A stretch of 64,000 nt of DNA from Nematostella vectensis (taxonomy: Eukaryota > Cnidaria > Anthozoa > Actiniaria > Edwardsiidae). The notes beneath the pieces were generated by a model. It worked only from the letters and a program-made list of their open reading frames with translations. It did no database searches and was not told where the DNA came from. Location: NCBI RefSeq assembly GCF_932526225.1, contig NC_064046.1:6621306-6685305 (forward strand), given 5' to 3'. The stretch's first letter is position 1, and each line of letters opens with the position of its first letter. The position numbers were made by a program, and so were the translations under genes. This document shows, piece by piece, positions 23,013 to 34,965 of this stretch.

Positions 23013-24040
23013 CACAAAAAAGGAATGGTCTCCCCTGGGAAAAAGGAACAGATAATTTTTTCCCAGCTTCTTTTGAAATAAATATTTTAGGCATCAGAAC
23101 ACATTCAAGCGACGAAATATGCAATTTTAACCTGTTTCGGTAAGGAGCTGTATGCCCTTGAATCGTGTTAGCACCATTGTTTTATTACTAGGCGTTGGTA
23201 TATGCAGAACTTTCACATTCTCCGTCGAAATTGAGTTCTTTTACTAAGCCAATGCCTTACCTTTGCTTCGCGAAGTCTTTAAACTGGTAGGGTGAACTGT
23301 GGCGATGAAGCGAGTTAAACTCATACGCAAATCTTTTATTTGTTCGGAGTAGCGGGCAAATGGTCCAGCTAGCCAAATACTAATTACAGATCTTCAAGTC
23401 GGACAGGCTTTAGACGTCAAGGTAAGTTTTAACATACTGAGCAATAGACTAACTGAGCTGACTTCAGTGTTATTAGTAATTGTTGCTTCTCCAGCTAGCC
23501 AAATACTTACCACCAGGCTTAACATGAACTCGGACAGGTTTTAGATGTCAGGATAGGCTGATAAAATGAGCATTGAACTGAGGGATGTGCTGGTTTTAAC
23601 GATATTGGTATTGTTACTTATTCAGCTAGGCCAAATTTAAATCACCAGTCCATGTTTTCAATCGAGACGAGATGGATTTTAGCGTTGTGAATATTACATT
23701 GATGTTTTGTCCGGTTCAAGAGCAAAGGCAGGATTTGCAGGGGGGGGGGGGGGGGGGAATGATATCATATAGGAAAAGTATAATATCTTACGATCCTACA
23801 AATTGCCCTTTTTTCGGCAGTGCAGAAGGGTATGGGGGAGGGGTGTTCGCGCGAACCCTGCACTTCATAGGGGGTACGCGCCTGGGTTAGCCAAATAACA
23901 TCTTCTTTTGGCGTGATCGTTTGCATGCCCAAGTCGGTGTGTACCATTGTAACGTTTTTGTTGTTCTAGTTGTTTACTCAACCAAGTTCCTGGCGTTCAA
24001 ATGGGGGTTCCTGTGGTGAGAGACTGACGTAAGGGAACCC
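23013..24040. other. Intergenic, no gene recognised
   Basis: AT-rich sequence with a G-run at about 23741-23757. TCCAGCTAGCCAAATACT recurs near 23366 and 23492, followed both times by TCGGACAGG and a (T)TTTAGA(C/T)GTCA phrase, so the stretch is an old tandem duplication. Confidence 0.35.
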
Positions 24041-24209
24041 TGCTACAGCGGGTTGGCTTCTAGCCGGTTGGTTAACCCGCTACAGCGGCTTGGGGACCAT
24101 AGTATACTATAGGAGCTTGAAAGTTCTCAACCCGCTGTAACGGGTTGACACTCAACCTGCTACAGCGGGTTGGCTTCTAACCGGTTGGTCAACCCGCTAC
24201 AGCGGCTTG
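24041..24209. repeat. Satellite sequence in inverted orientation (~1.4 units)
   Basis: Reverse complement of the 117-bp satellite (TGCTACAGCGGGTTGGCTTC, GGACCATAGTATACTATAGG). It is separated from the main array by about 245 bp of unrelated sequence, so the array has a head-to-head partner on its left. Confidence 0.9.
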
Positions 24210-24453
24210 CTTTTTTTGCCATTTTTGTGGTGTTAAAGTTCTCAGTTTTCTTGCTTGAGTTAGCCTATGTAAATGGATTCAGTCAATATTGTGTGGGAGT
24301 ATAAAAAGGCGGCGTGATTCGCCTTCTTTAAATCCCCTGCCATTACAGAAATCTAGTCCCTGGCATATTTTACGGGGTTCCTGTGCTTGTAATTATAAAC
24401 CACGAGGAAGCATGCCGTGGGGTCTAGGATGAGCCCACCTGCAGAAAAGGAAG

Positions 24454-27400
24454 GTTGAGCGTCAACCCGTTACAGCGGGTTGAGAACCTTCAAGCTCCTA
24501 TAGTATACTATGGTCCCCAAGCCGCTGTAACGGGTTGACCAACCGGTTAGAAGCCAACCCGCTGTAGCAGGTTGAGCGTCAACCCGTTACAGCGGGTTGA
24601 GAACCTTCAAGTTCCTATAGTATACTATGGTCCCCAAGCCGCTATAGCGGGTTGACCAACCGGTTAGAAGCCAACCCGCTGTAGCAGGTTGAGTGTCAAC
24701 CCGTTACAGCGGGTTGAGAACCTTCAAGTTCCTATAGTATACTATGGTCCCCAAGCCGCTGTAGCGGGTTGACCAACCGGTTAGAAGCCAACCCGCTGTA
24801 GCGGGATGAGTGTCAACCCGTTACAGCGGGTTGAGAACCTTCAAGCTCCTATAGTATACTATGGTCCCCAAGCCGCTGTAGCGGGTTGACCAACCGGTTA
24901 GAAGCCAACCCGCTGTAGCAGGTTGTGCGTCAAGCCGTTACAGCGGGTTTAGAACCTTCAAGCTCCTATAGTATACTATGGTCCCCAAGCAGCTGTAGCG
25001 GATTGACCAACCGGTTAGAAGCCAACCCGCTGTAGCGGGATGAGTGTCAACTCGTTACAGCGGGTTGAGAACCTTCAAGCTCCTATAGTATACTATGGTC
25101 CCCAAGCCGCTGTAGCGGGTTGACCAACCGGTTAGAAGCCAACCCGCTGTAGCAGGTTGTGCGTCAACCCGTTACAGCGAGTTGAGAACCTTCAAGTTCC
25201 TATAGTATACTATGGTCCCCAAGCCGCTTTAGCGGGTTGACCAACCGGTTAGGAGCCAACCCGCTGTAGCGGGATGAGTGTCAACCCGTTACAGCGGGTT
25301 GAGAACCTTCAAGTTCCTATAGTATACTATGGTCCAGAAGCCGCTATAGCGGGTTGACCAACCGGTTAGAAGCCAACCCGCTGTAGCAGGTTGAGTGTCA
25401 ACCCGTTACAGCGGGTTGAGAACCTTCAAGTTCCTATAGTATACTATGGTATACTATAGCCGCTGTAGCGGGTTGACCAACCGGTTAGAAGCCAACCCGC
25501 TGTAGCAGGTTGAGTGTCAACCCGTTACAGCGGGTTGAGAACCTTCAAGTTCCTATAGTATACTATGGTACACTATAGCCGCTGTAGCGGGTTGACCAAC
25601 CGGTTAGAAGCCAACCCGCTGTAGCAGGTTGTGCGTCAAGCCGTTACTGCGGGTTGAGAACCTTCAAGTTCCTATATATATACTAGTGTCAACCCGCTGT
25701 AGCAGGTTGAGTGTCAACCCGTTACAGCGGGTTGAGAACCTTCAAGTTCCTATAGTATACTATGGTCCCCAAGCCGCTGTAGTGGGTTGACCAACCGGTT
25801 AGAAGCCAACCCGCTGTAGCGGGATGAGTGTCAACCCATTACAGCGGGTTGAGAACCTTCAAGCTCCTATAGTATACTATGGTCCCCAAGCCGCTGTAGC
25901 GGGTTGACCAACCGGTTAGAAGCCAACCCGCTGTAGCAGGTTGAGCGTCAACCCGTTACAGCGGGTTGAGAACCTTCAAGTTCCTATAGTATACTATGGT
26001 CCCAAAGCCGCTGTAGCGGGTTGACCAACCGGTTAGAAGCCAACCCGCTGTAGCAGGTTGAGCGTCAACCCGTTACAGCGGGTTTAGAACCTTCAAGCTC
26101 CTATAGTATACTATGGTCCCCAAGCCGCTGTAACGGGTTGACCAACCGGTTAGAAGCCAACCCGCTGTAGCAGGTTGAGCGTCAACCCGTTACAGCGGGT
26201 TGAGAACCTTCAAGTTCCTATAGTATACTATGGTCCCCAAGCCGCTATAGCGGGTTGACCAACCGGTTAGAAGCCAACCCGCTGTAGCAGGTTGAGCGTC
26301 AACCCGTTACAGCGGGTTGAGAACCTTCAAGTTCCTATAGTATATTATGGTCCCCAAGCCGCTGTAGCGGGTTGACCAACCGGTTAGAAGCCAACCCGCT
26401 GTAGCAGGTTGAGTGTCAACCCGTTACAGCGGGTTGAGAACCTTCAAGTTCCTATAGTATACTATGGTCCCCAAGCCGCTGTAGCGGGTTGACCAACCGG
26501 TTAGAAGCCAACCCGCTGTAGCGGGATGAGTGTCAACCCGTTACAGCGGGTTTAGAACCTTCAAGCTCCTATAGTATACTATGGTCCCCAAGCCGCTGTA
26601 GCGGGTTGACCAACCGGTTAGAAGCCAACCCGCTGTAGCGGGATGAGTGTCAACCCGTTACAGCGGGTTGAGAACCTTCAAGCTCCTATAGTATACTATG
26701 GTCCCCAAGCCGCTGTAGCGGGTTGACCAACCGGTTAGAAGCCAACCCGCTGTAGCAGGTTGTGCGTCAAGCCGTTACAGCGGGTTTAGAACCTTCAAGC
26801 TCCTATAGTATACTATGGTCCCCAAGCCGCTGTAGCGGGTTGACCAACCGGTTAGAAACCAACCCGCTGTAGCGGGATGAGTGTCAACCCGTTACAGCGG
26901 GTTGAGAACCTTCAAGCTCCTATAGTATACTATGGTCCCCAAGCCGCTGTAGCGGGTTGACCAACCGGTTAGAAGCCAACCCGCTGTAGCAGGTTGTGCG
27001 TCAAGCCGTTACAGCGGGTTTAGAACCTTCAAGCTCCTATAGTATACTATGGTCCCCAAGCCGCTGTAGCGGGTTGACCAACCGGTTAGAAGCCAACCCG
27101 CTGTAGCAGGTTGAGCGTCAACCCGTTACAGCGGGTTGAGAACCTTCAAGCTCCTATAGTATACTATGGTCCCCAAGCCGCTGTAGCGGGTTGACCAACC
27201 GGTTAGAAGCCAACCCGCTGTAGCGGGATGAGTGTCAACCCGTTACAGCGGGTTGAGAACCTTCAAGCTCCTATAGTATACTATGGTCCCCAAGCCGCTG
27301 TAGCGGGTTGACCAACCGGTTAGAAGCCAACCCGCTGTAGCAGGTTGTGCGTCAACCCGTTACAGCGAGTTGAGAACCTTCAAGTTCCTATAGTATACTA

Positions 27401-28993
27401 TGGTCCCCAAGCCGCTTTAGCGGGTTGACCAACCGGTTAGGAGCCAACCCGCTGAAGCGGGATGAGTGTCAACCCGTTACAGCGGGTTGAGAACCTTCAA
27501 GCTCCTATAGTATACTATGGTCCCCAAGCCGCTGTAGCGGGTTGACCAACCGGTTAGAAGCCAACCCGCTGTAGCAGGTTGTGCGTCAACCCGTTACAGC
27601 GAGTTGAGAACCTTCAAGTTCCTATAGTATACTATGGTCCCCAAGCCGCTTTAGCGGGTTGACCAACCGGTTAGGAGCCAACCCGCTGAAGCGGGATGAG
27701 TGTCAACCCGTTACAGCGGGTTGAGAACCTTCAAGCTCCTATAGTATACTATGGTCCCCAAGCCGCTGTAGCGGGTTGACCAACCGGTTAGAAGCCAACC
27801 CGCTGTAGCAGGTTGTGCGTCAAGCCGTTACAGCGGGTTTAGAACCTTCAAGCTCCTATAGTATACTATGGTCCCCAAGCCGCTGTAGCGGGTTGACCAA
27901 CCGGTTAGAAGCCAACCCGCTGTAGCAGGTTGAGCGTCAACCCGTTACAGCGGGTTGAGAACCTTCAAGCTCCTATAGTATACTATGGTCCCCAAGCCGC
28001 TGTAGCGGGTTGACCAACCGGTTAGAAGCCAACCCGCTGTAGCGGGATGAGTGTCAACCCGTTACAGCGGGTTGAGAACCTTCAAGCTCCTATAGTATAC
28101 TATGGTCCCCAAGCCGCTGTAGCGGGTTGACCAACCGGTTAGAAGCCAACCCGCTGTAGCAGGTTGTGCGTCAACCCGTTACAGCGAGTTGAGAACCTTC
28201 AAGTTCCTATAGTATACTATGGTCCCCAAGCCGCTTTAGCGGGTTGACCAACCGGTTAGGAGCCAACCCGCTGAAGCGGGATGAGTGTCAACCCGTTACA
28301 GCGGGTTGAGAACCTTCAAATTCCTATAGTATACTATGGTCCATAAGCCGCTATAGCGGGTTGACCAACCGGTTAGAAGCCAACCCGCTGTAGCAGGTTG
28401 AGTGTCAACCCGTTACAGCGGGTTGAGAACCTTCAAGTTCCTATAGTATACTATGGTATACTATAGCCGCTGTAGCGGGTTGACCAACCGGTTAGAAGCC
28501 AACCCGCTGTAGCAGGTTGAGTGTCAACCCGTTACAGCGGGTTGAGAACCTTCAAGTTCCTATAGTATACTATGGTACACTATAACCGCTGTAGCGGGTT
28601 GACCAACCGGTTAGAAGCCAACCCGCTGTAGCAGGTTGTTCGTCAAGCCGTTACTGCGGGTTGAGAACCTTCAAGTTCCTATAGTACACTATGGTCCCCA
28701 AGCCGCTGTAGCGGGTTGACCAATCGGTTAGAAGCCAACCCGCTGTAGCGGGATGAGTGTCAACCCGTTAGAGCGGGTTGAGAACCTTCAAGTTCCTATA
28801 GTATACTATGGTCCCCAAGCCGCTGTAGCGGGTTGACCAACCGGTTAGGAGCCAACCCGCTGTAGCAGGTTGTGCGTCAACCCGTTACAGCGGGTTGAGA
28901 ACCTTCAAGTTCCTATAGTATACCATGGTCCCCAAGCCGCTGTAGCTGGTTGACCAACCGGTTAGGAGCCAACCCGCTGTAGCAGGTTGTGCG
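24454..28993. repeat. 117-bp satellite array, about 39 copies
   Basis: The period measured between successive AACCGGTTAG phrases is 117 bp. Each unit holds near-palindromes: CAACCCGCTGTAGCGGGTTG and a CCCGTTACAGCGGG variant, AACCGGTT, and CTATAGTATACTATGG. Variants (GCAGGTTGAGCG, GCAGGTTGTGCG, GCGGGATGAGTG) alternate in blocks, giving higher-order structure. A truncated unit lies at about 25676. The array has no long open frames and sits between the two CBM2-like genes. Confidence 0.95.
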
Positions 28994-29277
28994 TTTTTGT
29001 CATTTTTAACCTCCATTTCAAACATGTAGAAACACTGAAGTTCGATTTTTTATGAGAAAATTCATTTTTCACGCTACCCTTTCCCTTAAATGTCAATGCT
29101 TTGTAGAAACAGGGAATTAGATCAACAAGCGGTCATTGTTTTGTGTTAAACGACTCTCTGAAACAGTTGTTTCACTGAAGTTTCAAACATTAGCCCTTCA
29201 GTTTGCTTCATAAGCTAAACAACTTTATTTTCAGAAAGGCATTCAGCAAACAATTTTAACCCTCCGAGGGTTTGAGT

Positions 29278-29372
29278 ACTCTGGTTCCAGAGCCTCGTGC
29301 GTCTCTCCATTTAGTGGCCACAGCCTCGCTGGCCACTAAATAGAGAGACGCTCGAGGCTCTGGGACCAGGGT
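29278..29372. repeat. Fold-back element, ~43-bp arms
   Basis: CTGGTTCCAGAGCCTCG and CATTTAGTGGCCA at the left are mirrored by TGGCCACTAAAT and CGAGGCTCTGGGACCAG at the right across a 9-bp loop. About 4 mismatches separate the arms. It could be a MITE remnant. The remainder of 28994-29515 is AT-rich without a gene. Confidence 0.8.
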
Positions 29373-29515
29373 AGGGATTGAGTTATCGGGAGTAAAAAAA
29401 TAGTTTTAAAAATAACCACTTTTGATACTTTATCCTTTAATCAATATATTTTGCGCCTAAAAAGGGGTAACATCGGGATACCCTAGGGCACACCCATGGC
29501 AATGCAATCACATGT

Positions 29516-32500
29516 CTAGAGCATGAAATCACCGTCTCCGCTTTCCTCGTCACCTCTTGCGTGGAACGTGGCAGTCACGTGCGGTCTTCCACCATTCGCG
29601 CCTTTCACACCATTAAACGGCATCTCCAGAACGCTTCCTTCGTTGAGATGAGTATTCCAGCCAAAATTACTGATAACGAAAGTTTTCCTGTCGGAGAAAA
29701 AGCAAGAAAATGTTACTGTCTTAGCCACTTAGATAGAGATAGTAGATATGTTTATTTAACTTTTAGCAGCGTGAGAGCTGAATTACAGGTTAAGCGCAAC
29801 ATTTACTAATTCAAACAATACAAATATTTAACAGTGACAAATTTAGAAAAACGTTTAGTGTGGCATTAAACCTATGCGTCTGCTGGTGTCTTAACGAGTA
29901 ATAGTTAGTTTTTCTCGATCTTCTACTATCAGCTATATTGTAAAGCGGATTTTGGCGATTCAAGTTTTCATGAAAGCCATTCTAGCCGTTATATTGAAAT
30001 TTCCCAGTAATCCCGAGGAGCGAGGCGCCCTGCCGGCCATAAGCTGTATTAAGAGCCTTGTTTCTTTAAAATTGGTTATTAAAAAAAGGTGATCTTAAGT
30101 CAATGTTCACGGGATTATAAAATACATTTTCGCTTATTCCGAGACAGCTTGTAATAACAAATCAAAGGCTCTCTGAGCAAACTCGTGAATTCAAATGTAT
30201 TTTCCTAGTTATGTTCTTGTGTGCATAAAAGATATACAGGATAGTGAACAAAGTATAAACACATCCAAGATGCTGAGAGTACATAAAAATGTCCTTATAC
30301 CTTTTTTTTTTCTTTCAATGTCATGACACACCAAGAACAGTATAATTAATTATTATCATAATAATAATAATAAAAAAAAGAATTAGCGCCCTCAGTGGGA
30401 ATCGAACCCGGGAAGCTGCGGTCATAGACCAATGTTCGCACTGCTAGACTAACGTGCCATTACCGAGCAGACCAGTAAGTAAAATTAATTTTATTAGTCG
30501 GGCTACCTGTGGTAGGCCGACTTGAGATTTAGTTTTTTTCCGTTTTTTCCTCCGCCACAAAATTGAAAAATTGCGCAACAATATCCTTATTTGGCAAAGC
30601 CCGAAGCCACGTGCGTCATACGCTTCCAACTTTCTAGATCCGCCATTATCTATCGAGCGTGTCTTTTAGTTTTGGTGTTTTTGTTTTATCGCTACTTTCC
30701 AGCTTTCTTGGATGCATCAAATGACTGTGATATATTAGAAAAAGCTGCACAGTTATCTTTAATTCACGATCATGGAACTAGATCTCGATACGCAAAGTTT
30801 GTTTTGTTTGGTAACCATCGCTCTCTCGTTGTAAGAAGACGAAGCAGAGAACCAAGTGGGATTCCAAAGAAACAGCTTGCACGTGCTTTTCATTAAAGCA
30901 GATACATAAGAAGACTTGTTCGAAAAAATATCGTGAAAAATTTAGCAAAGTCATCTCGAATTTATGACTACCGGTATTACGAAGAAATATTCATTCTATC
31001 ACGAAGGATTTGTGAGCACGACGTCTGGTCAGCATATTTTAAAGTAAGGTATATTCATATAAACAGAGGCAGAGTAAGAATAATAAAGTAAAATGGAAAG
31101 TCGATGAAGCCAATGTGGGTGTGATTATCAATTCAGCGGCAGCCATATTATTTAAAAATGTCACTCACAGAGAGAATTGATGCAAGTTTAATCTTTGTAG
31201 AAACTATCCTGGCCCTGTTATTGATTCCACTAAAACAACAATTGCATCATATAGTGAAGGAAATGTAGCATTATATGGATCAAATGTAGTCGCCAGTGTG
31301 TATCTATTATAGCTGTAAACTCTCACGCATTAGGCGGGTGTCTCAAGATTTTGAACCTTTTCTCAAGCCTCATTTTCTTGAAAATATCCATACTTTTACT
31401 GTATTCAGCTATCTTGATGCTTCTGATTCATTTACTGTATCGAGGTAGCGAGGTTGACAGAAATGGGCCATGTCTTTGTGTGCCCTCATATATAAGATCA
31501 TAATAATCAATTCTACCTCACTGTATTTGGTCAATATCATGAACTTTGGTAATGAATTGTATACCAGTTTATCAGCTTTGTCAAGACAATATCATATTTG
31601 ATGTTGACAGAAGTGCCTGAAATCAATCACAATGTTTGACATTAACTATCAGCTTCAATACAGTCCAAGCTACACTGGCAGTATACATGGTATGGTGACA
31701 GAAGGTTTTGACTATTCTGTGTCTTTTGATAATGTTTTACAAACATTATTAGAGAAAAATACAGGTCTTTCATTTTGACTGTTTGTTCAAATACTGTGGC
31801 TGTTTATTGTACTGCCAATGGAAGATTTAAAACATTTGATTCTCATTCCAGAGATTTGTTTGGTATGGCCAGTTCTCTAGGATCTTGTGTATTGTTAGAG
31901 GTATTATCGTTTAATGATTTTATAAACTATTTCAGAGCTCTCTATAATAATTCATACTACATATTTAGCTTAAGGGTGTAATGCAAATTGAAGCATCTGC
32001 CAATACTAATTATATTAACCAATCAATGCATGGACATGGAGTTTCCTATCATCAATAAAATGATAATAAGAGCTGAAATCTTGAGGTTTGAAAACATTTT
32101 TTGTATTGTAAGATGCTGCTGTGCATTTCTTTTTATTCCATTTGCTTTTCTGTTGTTACTGGAATTCACAAACCCTAGATGCATTTGTTTATCATGGAAA
32201 TTATTTATAAGGTTCTAAACACTCCATCTTTTACAGACTTCACCCCGCTAAACGCCTCCCAAGCATCTTGTTTTTAATTACACGTCATGACGGTTGGTGT
32301 TCAGAGTAATAAGTCAGACATTAGCTGTCTTCACTAGTCTATGTTCAGACAATAGCCCGACTAAAATCTTGCTCGCAAGATCTTGTTACTATTGGTATCG
32401 TAATGATCGAAAAGCTTTTTGCTAGCATGTCAAATTTCAGCATATTCTTTCCGGAAACAAAATAAAACCCGCAATAATTGATCACGCTACTGTCATACAA

Positions 32501-33411
32501 TGTGTTTTATATGCTATTAACATTCTAGAAAAGCGCAAAATCGTTATTCGATGAAGAGGTGGGTGCCATATGTTTGTACGAGTTTTGTTTCATATTTAGT
32601 TTAGTTGATTGGGAAAATTTGTGAAAAAGTAATTTGTGGAAATCTATCCTCTTCTATTTTGTCCTTCGAACAGAGGCTTTTTTCTTATTACCCTGCGATC
32701 AGAGATCCAGATAACAGATCCTTTACCTTGTGTTTCTCGGACTTAAAAGTCGCAGTTTTACTAGTCGCTCCCCCAGCACAAATTCAAACAAACAACGCGA
32801 AAACCCAGAGACGCGAATCGGCAAGTACTAAAGGTCGATTGACGTTGGTGACAAAGGCGCATGCGTTCGCTCAACCCACATGGAAGACTTTTCTGAAAAT
32901 ACTAGCTTATATATATTTTACGGCTATAAAAACAAATGACTGTAGCGGTCACAGGCCGATGCCTGATCAACACCGGAAGTTTTACAGGATGACCTAAGGA
33001 TTGCTGTGTTGCAAAAGCACAGAAAGACCATAAAAAGTTTACGGATTAGTGATCCAATGATGGAGTGACATCGGAGTCCCCACAATAACTCGTACATGCT
33101 TCGCATTCCCGAGTTTAAAAGTGTGGAAAGATAAGGGACCGGTTATTTAATATCTAGCGTTAAGCATTATTCAAATACTTGTCTTCAGATGTCGACTTGA
33201 TTTTAGCTTCCCAGATCTCGAGTTTTCTCAGCGGTTGATCAAAGCTGAGAGTTATTTCCCAGCCTCCATCCACTTCCTCGGTCACTTTGTACAACAGGGA
33301 GCCCTCAAAGCCAGTATTCCAGTCGCTCAAGATTCTTATTTCTACGTCCCCTTTACTAATAACCAGCGGCACTAAGACGATACCGAGGAGGACTAAATAA
33401 AGCCACTTCAT
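29516..33411 (-). CDS. Small secreted CBM2-like carbohydrate-binding protein, copy 2 (134 aa)
   Basis: Exon 1 (33411-33179) and exon 2 (29687-29516) join across a 3.49-kb GT-AG intron, with the same split-codon phase as copy 1, to give 135 codons including the stop. Residues 1-19 are a signal peptide (MKWLYLVLLGIVLVPLVIS). CBM2-like motifs follow: DWNTGFEGSLLYKV, GGWEITLSFDQPL, LEIWEAKIKS, then WNTHLNEGSVLEMPFNG and an acidic tail ESGDGDFML. The second exon keeps the WN-x-x-L-x-x-G motif better than copy 1 does. It lacks a catalytic domain. CBM2 is mainly known from bacteria and appears patchily in invertebrates, so old horizontal acquisition is possible but not shown here. Copy 1 is 7.8 kb from exon 2 in the same orientation. 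Confidence 0.78.
30356..30466 (-). mobile_element. tRNA-derived SINE with a simple-repeat tail
   Basis: On the minus strand a tRNA-like head has GGCACGTTAGTCTAGCAGTG (A-box side) and a perfect GGGTTCGATTCCC (B box, 30409-30397). It ends GAGGGCGC and runs directly into a T-rich, (ATT)n tail. The acceptor ends do not pair, so it is not a functional tRNA. It lies in the intron of CBM2-like copy 2. Confidence 0.65.
31140..31990 (+). pseudogene. Decayed transposon-encoded protein
   Basis: Broken frames read CKFNLCRNYPGPVIDSTKTT, YSPSYTGSIHGMVTEGFDYS and NTVAVYCTANGRFKTFDSHS, then LGSCVLLEVLSFNDFINYF. A VAVxC...FDSHSRD...GTxVLL pattern resembles cysteine-protease-like domains carried by large animal transposons, including Helitron-type elements, but this link is from memory. 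Stops and shifts separate the pieces. It lies sense-plus within the intron of the minus-strand CBM2-like gene. Confidence 0.45.
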
Positions 33412-34823
33412 TTTTCTAGGAGTTAAAAAACAATATCAATAGAAAACGAAGTGGATCTGGATGGCTGAAAAAATCAGTATGAATCGTCAGCATTCATGCT
33501 GGTACTCGGTCGCAGTACCGTTTCAGACACGGATGTTTTCGAAGTTAAGTGAGCGAAGTTAAGGAATTAGAAAGAAGAAATAAATCAGGAGTATAATGCA
33601 ATTCCAGTGCTGCAGAGAATGCGTCAAAGATCAGGATAAAGAAAATGAACAAACTAAGATATTAAACGAAAGTTTAAGCTGAAACAATTGCTGTTTTGTG
33701 ACGTTAAGAAAAAATAGACATTCAAATCTTTTGAGTAAAAGACTCGGGGAATAAAAAAGAAGCAAAGCAATACTGGAGGTATAAGCCATCGAGAAAACAG
33801 GTTTTAGGACCAGGATTTAGAAAGGCGGTATAGGCCAGATCAGGGATGAATGGGTTAAAGTTCATGATAAAGAAAGAAGTTATGGTTTGAGGGAGAAATA
33901 CAAGGCAGTATAGGCCGGTTCAGGGGTAAATGGATGAATCCTGATATAAGGAGAGGGACTTAAATGCGATGCGAGTAAGGAACTTTTGGGAATGGGTTCA
34001 AATTCAGAGGGAGTCGGTAGGAGATAAGAAATTTCGTACCTACCTTCCTAAATTGTAAATATGGTTGTGTCCAATTTCGCGGTGCAAGTGATACAGAATA
34101 GGTGTACTTCGCACGAGATGTGTTTTCAGTGTACCGCTGTTGCAGCTAGTTACATAGAGCCGGGTTTAATTACATCTTTGCGTATATTCGTTTGCATGTG
34201 TAAATACAAAGTAAGTACAGCTGGCCACGTGTTTCACAAGGTAATGCCCAATAAGCACTAAGACCTCACGTGACACTGCAAGGTAAGCACAGCTGAACAT
34301 ATGTTCCGTCCTAGCCGTTTCACGCTAGGCGGCGCTTGAGCCCAAGAGCCGTATAGCATACTTACATAATATGATCAGACCTGACGAACGAAATTCTCAA
34401 AGTGACACCTCTGTTTAAAAATATATATATATTTACAATTCGTTCAGACTGTTCCAACCGAAATTTTTGTCTTTTAAGAACTTCGAAGAACGTCTAGCTC
34501 AGTCTGAACACAGGTACTGGGCTAATTCAAAACCACGTTAAACGTTCCAAATTTGAGAAATTACACAAAACAAGAACTACTTTGCTTTGTCATTCGGGCT
34601 CTTTTTGCTTAGCGCGAAATATATTCTGAATTTCCTGACAGTCACTAGCCGCCAGGCTTTTTAAACACGAATCGGGCGGTTCCACGTACAATGACTACGC
34701 ATTCGTCATGTTAAAATTTTCAATACCATGTCTGTTGTAACACTTGTGTGGAATCAACTTTGATAACACTTCAAATTACACCACGGATTCAATGCATGTG
34801 GGAGGCACGGCACTCCCCTCTAT
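33412..34823. other. Intergenic upstream of CBM2-like copy 2
   Basis: No gene recognised. A worn ~81-bp direct repeat (GGTATAGGCCAGATCAGGG / AGTATAGGCCGGTTCAGGG) occurs near 33825 and 33906. Confidence 0.35.
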
Positions 34824-34965
34824 TAGTCCATCACCTAGACCGATCCGAGTTCTCATTTTACGAGAACAAGCGGGCTTAGGCTCAACTGAAAGTTTATTCA
34901 GGTTTTCAAAAATATTTTGGCGGCCATGTGGAATGGTGACTTTCGTGTAGAAAATTGAGTTTCAG
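34824..34965. repeat. Dispersed repeat, inverted copy at 53243-53401
   Basis: TAGTCCATCACCTA, TTTTACGAGAACAAGC, TTATTCAGGTTTTCAAAAA, GGCGGCCATGTGGAATGGT and TTTCGTGTAGAAAAT all recur in the same order in the reverse complement of 53243-53401. The sequence from here to 36085 contains no recognised gene. Confidence 0.8.

Noticed and set aside
30386-30466. Functional tRNA gene on the minus strand
   Set aside because: The B box is perfect but the acceptor ends do not pair and a simple-repeat tail follows, so a SINE is more likely.
32605-32997. 130-codon plus-strand frame
   Set aside because: No domain, no splice context and atypical composition; probably chance.
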